Of a stretch of DNA of 64,000 nt, positions 47,103-64,000 are shown piece after piece. Numbering within the stretch: position 1 is the first letter of the stretch; each line of letters begins with the position of its first letter. Below the pieces are notes generated by a model that saw only the letters and a list, made by a program, of their open reading frames with translations, made no database searches and was not told where the DNA came from. A program made the position numbers and the translations under genes. This stretch comes from Cyanophora paradoxa (taxonomy: Eukaryota > Glaucocystophyceae > Cyanophorales > Cyanophoraceae), in NCBI GenBank assembly GCA_004431415.1, contig QPMI01000088.1:1-64000 (forward strand), written 5' to 3'.

Positions 47103-49199
47103 TCAGGGGGCCTTGTAGTAGGTGGTCTTGACCATGGGCATCTTGGCGACGACCGCCGGGGAGCGCTTCCCGCGCACCTCCACCTGCAGCTGCGCCCCGT
47201 CCCGCCGCTCGGCGCGAGCCGCGGCGGGGTAGGTGGGGTAAACGGGGCGCGGCCGCACCGCGGTGCCGTCCTTCGAGAGGGGCGTGGCGACGTACGCCTG
47301 CGCGGCGGGGGTCGTCAAGAATGCGCACATGGGCGCGGGCGGGCGGGGCGGGGCGGGGGGGCGGGGGGGCGGGGGGGCGGGCCTGGGCGATAGCACGCTT
47401 GAGGGTCGGGCTGAAGCCGCCCGAAGTCACCTCGCCGACCTGCTTGCCGCTCGCGTCGAACACCGGCGTGTGCTCTGCCCCCCGCGGGTGCCCGGTCAGG
47501 AGGCGGGGACGGGGGCGGGGCCGGGGCCAGCGGCGCGCACCGCGGGCGGGGGCGCCTTCGATGAGGAGGCCGACGCGCTTGCGGGTCACCTGCGCGGGGC
47601 GTCGGGGCAGAGGGAGGGGGCGGCGTGCGAGCGCGAGTGTACCCCCTCGGCGATCTGCTTCTGGATGACGGCGGCGCCGAGGAAGCCGCCCTGCTCCCGC
47701 CTCCGCTTGCCTGCGGGCCGGTCGGGGGCGGGCGGGGCGGGCAGGGCGGGGCGGGCGGGGCGGCACCGATGGCCCAGGTGAGGCCGGCCTCGACGGGGGA
47801 GATGGTCGGGCTCAGCTCGTGCCCGTAGAGGCAGAGGCCGGCCTCCAGCCGCAGCGAGTCGCGCGGGCCCAGCCCCGCCGGCTTCACCTGCCCCGCGCGT
47901 CGCCCGGGGCCGCCTCCGGGGCGCGCCGGGGCCGGGGGCGGGGGCGGGGGCGGGCCTCCTTCTCGGCGCAGAGGCGCTCGAAGAACGCGACGGCCTTGGC
48001 GCTGGGCACCGAGATCTCGAAGCCGTCCTCGCCTGCCGCCCGGGGCCGCCTGAGCGGGGCGGGGGGGCGGGGGCGGGGGCGGGGCGGGGGACCGGTGTAG
48101 CCGCAGCGGGTGACGCGGCAGGGGATGCCGTCGACGGCCATCTCGCGGGAGGTCATGAAGCTCATCCGCGAGAGGTCCTCCTTCACCAGCCGCTGCAGCA
48201 CCGCCCCCGCCTCCGGGCCTGCCCGCCCCCCTCAGCCAGGCGCGCCGGGGCGGGGCGGGTCGGGGCCGGGGCGGGCCCTGGAGGGCGACGAGGGAGCGGT
48301 CCTCGATGACGGTGAGGGAGACGTCCTTGCCCTGCGCCCGCCACTTCGCCGCGTGCGCCTGCATGTGCGCGATGTCCGCGTCCTTGCACCCTGCCCCCGA
48401 CGCCCGTCAGAGCGCGGGGGGCCCTCCGCCGCCGGAGGGCGGCGGGCGCGCCCGCGTTGACGACGACGAAGAGGTAGCCGCCGGCGTTGGTCGCGATGAA
48501 GTCGTCCAGCACGCCGCCCTGCTCGTTCGTGAACATGCCTGCGCCCCGGCGTCGGCTCCGGCTCCGGCCCGGGAGGGGCGGCCTGCGCGGGGCGCGGCGG
48601 GGCGGGGCGCGAAGTGCGGACTGAGGCGGCCGCTGCCCTCGGGCAGCGACGCGAAGTCGCCGACGGAGAGGGATTCGAGGAACGCGACGCGGTCCTTCCC
48701 GTTCAGCCTGCCCCGGCGCCCGCCGCTCGCAGGCCGCCCGCGGGGGCGGCGAGGCGAGGCGATCGGCGCGCACGTGAGCTGGCCCATGTGGGAGACGTCG
48801 AAGAGCGCCGCGGCGGAGCGGCAGTGGTTGTGGGACGCGATGATGCCATCCGGGTACTGCACGGGCATAGCGTAGCCGGCGAACTCGACCATCTTCCCGC
48901 CGAGCTTGACATGGAGGTCGTGGAGCGCGGTCTTCTTGAGCACCGCCTGCCGGTAGCTATTTAGCCGAGCCTCGCCGCGCGCGGGGCGGTCGCTGCGCGC
49001 ACGGGGGCCGAGGCGAGCGCCCTGATACCCTGCACGGCGCCGTTGCGTGAGCTTCGCGTCGGGCGGGCGGCGCGAGCGTGGGCTGATGGGCGGCGCGCGG
49101 TGCGGTGAAACAGCCGGGCGGGATGCGCACCGGACGAACGGCTGTGGCTACCTTCGGGACGGCAGCGCCCGCGCACCGGCGAACGACGGAGCCCAGCAT
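47103..49199 (-). CDS. GCST: Aminomethyltransferase, glycine cleavage system T protein, mitochondrial
   Basis: Transfers the methylene group from the aminomethyl-lipoyl H protein to tetrahydrofolate, releasing ammonia, in mitochondrial glycine catabolism. ATG at 49199 gives a basic, hydroxylated N-terminus ([20 protein letters not shown]) typical of a mitochondrial presequence. A short intron follows (about 36-40 nt), then [20 protein letters not shown] with [13 protein letters not shown] and [11 protein letters not shown], the family N-terminal signature. Further exons: [169 protein letters not shown] and [14 protein letters not shown], ending [13 protein letters not shown] with TGA at 47103. 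About a dozen short C-rich introns interrupt it. It is convergent with the reductase (101-bp gap) and divergent from the remodeler (49409). Confidence 0.95.
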
Positions 49200-49408
49200 T
49201 TTTTGTCGAACGAGGGGTACAGTCTGCGGAGGCTGCCCAAGGTTTGAACGCGGGCAAGGGGTCTCCGACTGCAGCAGCGGGCGGTCTAACCCCTGCACTA
49301 CGCGGCTTCATCGCTAGCGCCCCTGTTCGGCCATCGAAGAGCGAAGCGAGCGCTCCGAGCAGGCGGCCGGCGGCCCCCGCGGCGAGGGCATTCGCGCCAG
49401 CAGTCGCG
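49200..49408. promoter_or_regulatory. 209-bp divergent intergenic region (bidirectional promoter)
   Basis: Lies between the start codons of the T protein (49199, -) and the remodeler (49409, +). The plus frame is open upstream of the chosen ATG but offers only TTG as a start, supporting 49409. Confidence 0.5.
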
Positions 49409-58738
<9,330 letters not shown>

Positions 58739-58841
58739 CCCCCAGACGCCAGGCAGGCAGCTGCAGGTAGGCAGCGCACGAGAGCTCTCTCTATCTCATG
58801 CACCAGAAACGTTCCGACGCGCACTGCTCTCGCGGCGGGCC

Positions 58842-60670
58842 CTACGCGGCCTGCTCCTGCTCCTGGGGCCCCTCGCTCCGCTCGGCCCCGCTGGGCTCCA
58901 GCGGCTCTGGGGCGGGGGCGGGGGGCGCCTCCGCGGGGAGGGGCTCCGGCGTCGCGTCGCCTCCGCCCTCGCCCTCGCCGTCGCCGTCGCCGGCTGCTGC
59001 GCCGTCGGCCCCGTTCGGCTCCTCTGGCGCCGCGGCTTCGGGGGTCTCGGGCGGGGCAGGGAGGGGAGGCGCCGCCGCCTGCTCGGGCGGCCCTGCGCTC
59101 GGCTCCTCTTGTGCGGCAGCAGCGGGCGCAAGGGCGCCGTCCGAGGGTGGAGGGGCTACGGCGGCAGCCGCTGCCGCCGTCGACGCCGCCGTCGCCGCCG
59201 CTGACGCCGACGCGGCGCGCAGGGAGGAAGGCATCTCGAGGGACGGGGGCCCTGAGGCGGCAGCGGCCTGCGCGGCGCCCCCGTCGGCCGGGCGCGTGTG
59301 GATGGGAGTGACGGGGCCAGCCGTGTAGCTCTGGAATGCCCCGGGCCTGCGCAAGGGTCAGCCGGCCGCCGGGCGGGGCCGGGTGGCAGGGCGGACCGGG
59401 GCGGGCTGGAGGAGGACTGGGCGGGAACGGCGATGGGCGGGAGGTTCGAGGCGGACGACGGGCCAGCGGTGGCGGCGGCGGGGGCGGCAGCGGAGGAGGA
59501 GGAGGAGGGGCCGGAAGAGTTGGGTGGGAAGAAGAACGAGTTGGGTATAATGAACATCTGGCGGCCGGGTGAGCGGGGACGGGACCCGGGGCCCGGGCGG
59601 AGGGCGCGCCTTTGGGGTCATGAGGTTGTACGTCTCGCACAGGCGCACGAAGCGCGCTCCGAGCCGCGTCTCCGCCTGCCGCCCCGCGTCTCAGCGCTGC
59701 ACAGGCAGGCGCGGGAAGAAGGAGACGGAGCGGCGGTACCTCAAAGGGCTCGTAGACTTGCGGGTGGTGGTAGTACGCGTGCGCTGCCGGGCAAACCCTC
59801 AGAGACGCACAGGCAGAGAGAGTCAGTAGGGATGGGGTACCGAATACGCGGTACAGGCGCCGGGCGATGCTTTGGTAGTACTGCATGCTCGAGGGGATGA
59901 TGGATACCCTGCGGCCCCGCCCGCTCGGCACGCGCCCGCGCAGGCGCCGCCGCGCCGCGCGCCGCTCTCACCTGCTCGCGAACCACCGATTCGAGTTCAG
60001 CAGCGCCGCCGTCCCGTCGATGGTGTGGATGATGTAGTCGATGGCACAGCACTGAGGGCGGCGGATCACGCGCGCGCGGCGCCGGCAAGCTGCGTCGCGC
60101 ACGCACCTCCTGCGGGTTCTTGTGCGCTGCGCAGAGGTACAGCCACTCGTCCGTCGCTTTCTGCAAGCGGGGTGAGCAGGCGGCGAGTTTGCTCGGGAGG
60201 ATGCCGTCGCGCACCATGAGCGGACAAGTAACCTGCCTGCACACTCCATCGAGGACGCAGACGAGCTCGTTCAGCTCGCTCGTGAAAGCCCGCAGGTGCT
60301 CGTACACGAAGACCGCTTCATCCTGCCCTTCTGGGAGCTTGCAGAGCGCGTCGACGTCGTGCCGCGAGAGCGCTGCGTACGGCGAGCTCAAGCGTGAGCA
60401 GGGGGCCGGAACAATCAGCTCGAACCCCGCACCGAGCTTCCGGCTCAGCAGCATCTGCGCGGCGAGCATGCCATCGGAAGTCGCGAGGTCCAGGTCTGGC
60501 TGCTTCAGGAAGGAGTTGAACTCAGAGCGCCTGCTGCCGGGACGGTTTCGCCGGGGTTTCGGTGGCGCGCTCGACGACGGGCCGGCCTGCGCGGAATTGG
60601 ACTCTCCCAAGTAGGAGGCGGCGCGTGACAGGGGCACCTGGGGCGGCGCGGCTGCCTCCTGCGATGTCAT
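58842..60670 (-). CDS. MOB4: MOB4/phocein-like MOB family protein with extended C-terminus
   Basis: Adaptor of the MOB family; MOB4/phocein members belong to STRIPAK phosphatase-kinase complexes and act in membrane traffic and Hippo-related signalling. ATG at 60670 gives MTSQEAAAPPQVPLSRAASY; a disordered N-terminus leads to RRSEFNSFLKQPDLDLATSD. The MOB core follows over several exons: KATDEWLYLCAAHKNPQE, CAIDYIIHTIDGTAALLNSN, SIIPSSMQYYQSIARRLYRV, HAYYHHPQVYEPFE, ETRLGARFVRLCETYNLMTP. The WLYLCAAHK and HT-DG---LLNSN signatures favour MOB4 over MOB1. The Zn-ligand His pair is visible in HAYYHH. Unlike typical ~225-residue members, this protein continues for roughly 200 residues of Ala/Pro/Glu-rich sequence ([60 protein letters not shown]) to TAG at 58842. 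It is convergent with the remodeler (103-bp gap). Confidence 0.88.
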
Positions 60671-60947
60671 CGGCACCGATGCGCGCCACACGCGCCTCGC
60701 TCGCCTAGATCAGCAGTTGGCTGCCCTTGGAGTTGATTCTGATCCGGTACCCGGACGGTGCGACCTCAGACCTCTCTTGCAAGCTGTGACTCCTGCGTCT
60801 ATGTGTGCAATCCGCGCCTTAAGATAGATAGAGTTGCGCGTCGCCGGCGCTATCGGGCCTTGTGTCCACCCCGCCGCGGAATTCGAGGCCAGCGACCAGC
60901 CCACCACAAAGCACCTGCTCAGCTCGTCGCTCATCGAACGCTCTGCC
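60671..60947. promoter_or_regulatory. 277-bp divergent intergenic region
   Basis: Separates the start codons of the MOB4-like gene (60670, -) and the DENN gene (60948, +). It includes a short TAAGATAGATAGAG stretch near 60820; no standard promoter element is evident. Confidence 0.45.
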
Positions 60948-63900
60948 ATGGCGGCGGAGCCGGTCATCTCCTACATCGTCGCGGCGGAGTTTGATCAGCT
61001 CGCGGGCTCCGTGATCCGCCACCAGTATCCCTCGCCGATGCCTATGGTCGACGAGCAGTGCGCCCGATCGCTGCTTCCGCCGCCCGGCCCTCGCGTCGCT
61101 GACGCTCGCCGCGCCAGCTTCCTCGCAGAGCAGATGCTCCCGGACGGGGCGCACAACAGGGACGAGGACTGGACGTGGTTCTTCATCAACAGGCGGCCCG
61201 TCGCTGCAGTGCGTCCGCCGCGCCCGCTTGCCGCCCTGAGCGCTGCGGCGCTCGCCCACCCCCGCGGCCCTGCAGAACCCCGCGATGGTCTCCGCGCCGT
61301 CCTCCAGCTCGGTTGGCAGCATCTCTTTGAAGATCGACGCGGCAGCGGCGACCGAGTGAGGCCCTCCCGCGCGAGCCGGCCGCCGCACGCCGCGACCCCT
61401 CCCACAGGCAGCCGCGGCCTACGGTCTACACGCAGTGCGTCGTCTACAAAGACGGTGCGCGCGGGCTACCGGCGAGCCCCGTGCGCGCGCGGCTCACGAG
61501 GGGCGCAGACAACTGGGAGCCGGCGGTGCCGGAGCCGCACAAAGTGACGGCGAAGGTGGAGAAGACGGGGGAGGGGGCGTGGCGCGCCCGCTGCGTCCTC
61601 GTGCCCGAGGCCGAGGGCGCCTCCTCCGAGCTGCTCTCCTTGTGCGCACCCGCCCGCCGCCCCCGGCCCCCGGCCCCCCGGGCCCCGGCCCCGCCCTGAA
61701 CGCCCCGCGCCCCGCAGCGTCTTCAGCGAGAACATGCAGTTCACGCAGCTGCAGGCGGACCCCATCTTCATCGCCGTCTACTCCGACGAGAACGTCGCCT
61801 ACGGTACCCCTGCCGCCCGCCCGCCCGCCCGCGCCCCCGGGGGGCCTGGAGGGCGCTGAGGGGCCGGCAGGCTTCAAGTTCGCTGCGGAGGGGCAGGAGG
61901 CCGAGTTCCGCGCCCTCCTGCAGACCGCCCTCGCCGACGTCGCCGCAAAGGTCCGCTCACTCCGCCGCCCGCCCCGCCCGCGCCCGCCCCCGCTCACGGC
62001 CCGGCGCAGGCGGCGCCGCCGCCCTCGCCGGCCCCGCCTCGCCCAGGGCCGATGGTGACGAGGCCGCGCGCGCCGCCGCGAGCTCCCCCGCCCGTGCGCC
62101 GGACCCCGCCCCGCCGCCATCTCCGCCCCCGTCTGAGGGCGCGGTGCGCAGCGACGGGGCTGGCGGCGGGGGAGGGGGCGCGGGCGGGGAGCGAGCCGGG
62201 GCGGGCGGCGTCGGCGGCGCCGAGCGAGTCGTCGACGACGTCGGCGGCGACGAAGGCGCGGGAGGCCAAGCCGTACGCGGGGGACCCCGCCGCCGGGCCC
62301 CTCCTCTACTGCATGAGCGTGCGCCCGCCCCCACGCCCGCCGGCCCGCCCCTCTCGGCCTTCGAGCAGCTCCTCGCGCGCGCAGGTGGTGAAGACGAAGA
62401 AGGACCCGACAGTGCGGCGCGGGGCCATCGTCAAGGCCGTCGCCCTCTGCTCCTCCCGCCAGTTCGTCCACATGTTCCGCGTCCGCCCGGCCCCGCCCCC
62501 CTCCCCGCCGCTCGCGCGGGCCCGGCCGAGCGGGCGGGGCGGGGCGGGCAGCCACTGCTGGTGATGGCGCTGAACCAGTACTTCGAGGGGAGCAACGTCG
62601 AGGCGCGCCCTCCCCAAGCTCTCTCCCCTTCCGGGGGCGGCCGACCCCTCACGGGCTCCCGGCGCAGGTGCTGGCGGGGCTCTATGCGGCGCTCAACGCG
62701 CTCGACCTCTCCGGCATGCCGGCCTACACGCCCGCACAGAAGGCCGTCTACCGCTACTGCCAGGTCCGCCCTCCCTCCAGAAGTGGGCGTCCGCCTCGCT
62801 CGGCACCGCTCTGCGTCGTTGAGCTGCGGCTGGGCTGGCCCGGGAGCTCGCCGGGGCCCCCGCCGCGCGCTCACGGCTCCCGGCAGGTGGAGGAGTCGCG
62901 GCGGCGCTACCCAGTGACGATCGGGTGGAGCGGGGGCCAGAAGCTCTCCGTGCCCCTCACCATGGAGGACGAGGAGGTCGGCGGGGTGCGCCGAGACCCG
63001 CCCCGCCCCGCCCGCCCCGCCGCGCGGCCTCGCTCGCCGCCGACGCGGCCTGGCGGGGCCCCCGGCAGGCGGACTGGGGCCCGGTGTCGTTCCTGGTGCA
63101 GACCTTCAAGGAGGCGGTCGTGCCGATCTACTCCTGCGTCCTCCTCGAGAAGCGCATCCTCTTCCTCGGCTACACCTCCGTCCGCCCCGCCCCAGCCCCC
63201 GCCCCCGCCCGCCCGCCCCACGGCTGAGTGGCGGGGGCAGTCGGCGGAGAACATCGCGCGGTGCGTGCTGGGGGCCTGCCGCCTCGTCTCGCCCACCGTC
63301 CCCGGCCTCCTCGCCGTGCTTCCTTCCCCGCCCGCCCGCTCCGCCCGCCCGCCCGGCCTCACGCCCCCGCAGCGGGCCTTCCCCTACGCCAACCTCGCCC
63401 ACCTCGACTTCCTCTCCGTCCCGGGGTACATCGCCGGCGTCGGCAACCCCATGTTCGAGGAGAAGCAGATGTGGTGGGACCTCTGCTGCAACATCGACAC
63501 CGGCGCCGTCCGCCTCGCCCCTCCCCGCCCTCCCCGCCCCCGCGGCGCCGCGCTCGGCTGCTCAGTCTCCCCCGCAGGTGACGGTGAACCCGTCGCTGGC
63601 GCTGAAGCTGAAGGAGATGGGGGAGGAGGGCCGCCTGGGGGCCGCCCCCTTCGACGCCGAGCTCGCCTCCCAGGTCCCCCCGCACCGCGGCGCCCTCCCC
63701 GGCCGGCGAGATCCCCGCTGAGCGGGCGCCCCTGGAGCAGGCGATCCACGGGGCGCAGCTGGGGCGGGGGGAGGACCAGGTGGCGGGGCTCTTCCGGGAG
63801 TACACGCGGCACCTGCTCGAGCTGGAGCGGGAGGAGTTCCTCGAGGAGGCCCGCCGCGCCGCCGAGCTCAAGGCCAACGCCCCCCGCTCCGCCGCCTTCG

Positions 63901-64000
63901 CCAAGACACCCTCCGCCCGCCTCTACGAGGCCGTGCGCCCCCGCCCCTCCCCGCACCGGCGCCGGCCGAGCCGGCTCGGCTGCAGCGGAAGAAGGCGGGG
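60948..64000 (+). CDS. Afi1-type (DENN-related) vesicle-trafficking protein, 3' end beyond window
   Basis: Resembles proteins with an Afi1 docking region and a SPA (stabilisation of polarity axis) DENN-type module, which link Arf/Rab GTPases to polarised vesicle traffic. ATG at 60948 opens MAAEPVISYIVAAEFDQLAG, then RHQYPSPMPMVDE spliced to HFLAEQMLPDGAHNRDEDWT, the hallmark of the family N-terminus. Later exons, split by 50-90-bp GTGCG/GTCCG introns: VYTQCVVYKD, NMQFTQLQADPIFIAVYSDE, PLLYCMS joined to VVKTKKDPTVRRGAIVKAVA, SSRQFVHMF, LVMALNQYFEGSNVE, LAGLYAALNALDLSGMPAYT, RRRYPVTIGWSGGQKLSVPL, WGPVSFLVQTFKEAVVPIYS, CVLLEKRILFLGYTS, SAENIARCVLGACRLVSPTV, FPYANLAHLDFLSVPGYIAG, KQMWWDLCCNIDTG, VTVNPSLALKLKEMGEEG and a helical segment with REYTRHLLELEREEFLEEAR. 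The frame is still open at the window end. An Ala/Gly/Pro-rich insertion at about 62.0-62.25 kb separates the N- and C-terminal parts. Confidence 0.88.

Overview
This window is nuclear DNA of a flagellated, GC-rich eukaryotic microbe. Coding regions are broken by very short introns (about 36-110 bp) whose donors usually read GTGCG, GTCCG or GTACG and whose acceptors read (G)CAG; some introns are GC-AG. A recognisable axonemal dynein assembly factor (DNAAF1/ODA7 family) implies motile cilia. A unicellular alga or a related flagellated protist fits best; no plastid gene or lineage-specific marker lets me name the group. All exon boundaries below were read by eye from splice motifs and protein continuity, so ends of conserved genes are good and internal boundaries approximate.

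Layout. 1-13180: a satellite of ~339-bp monomers (about 36 direct copies, then about 3.3 inverted copies), with higher-order and segmental duplications. 13181-14277: C-rich spacer. 14278-24764, minus strand: a Ulp2/SENP6-7-like SUMO protease core (21755-24764) followed, possibly in the same transcript, by a five-fold amplified alanine-rich exon-pair module (17850-21370) and an unrecognised C-terminal region (14278-17640). 25732-29309, minus strand: an unrecognised gene whose N-terminal half is a row of small phase-0 exons in AT-rich, palindrome-rich DNA. 29310-38272: no confident gene; it holds a diverged repeat, a LINE-like 3' end with a hairpin and poly(A), a 67-bp tandem array and a 516-bp tandem array.

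38299-64000 is a compact gene block: an unknown protein (-), DNAAF1 (-), aldo-keto reductase (+), glycine cleavage T protein (-), a CHD/Mi-2-like chromatin remodeler (+), a MOB4/phocein-like protein (-) and an Afi1-type DENN protein (+, running off the end). From DNAAF1 onward the genes alternate in strand. Divergent pairs share 198-277 bp and convergent pairs are about 100 bp apart.

The genes serve unrelated housekeeping tasks: SUMO removal, cilium assembly, mitochondrial glycine catabolism, chromatin remodelling, STRIPAK/MOB signalling and vesicle traffic. One possible functional link is that the remodeler carries a cluster of SUMO-consensus motifs while a SUMO-protease-like gene lies in the same window. 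Several single-base frame breaks in repeats and GC-rich exons look like residual long-read indel errors, and they limit confidence in exact protein sequences.
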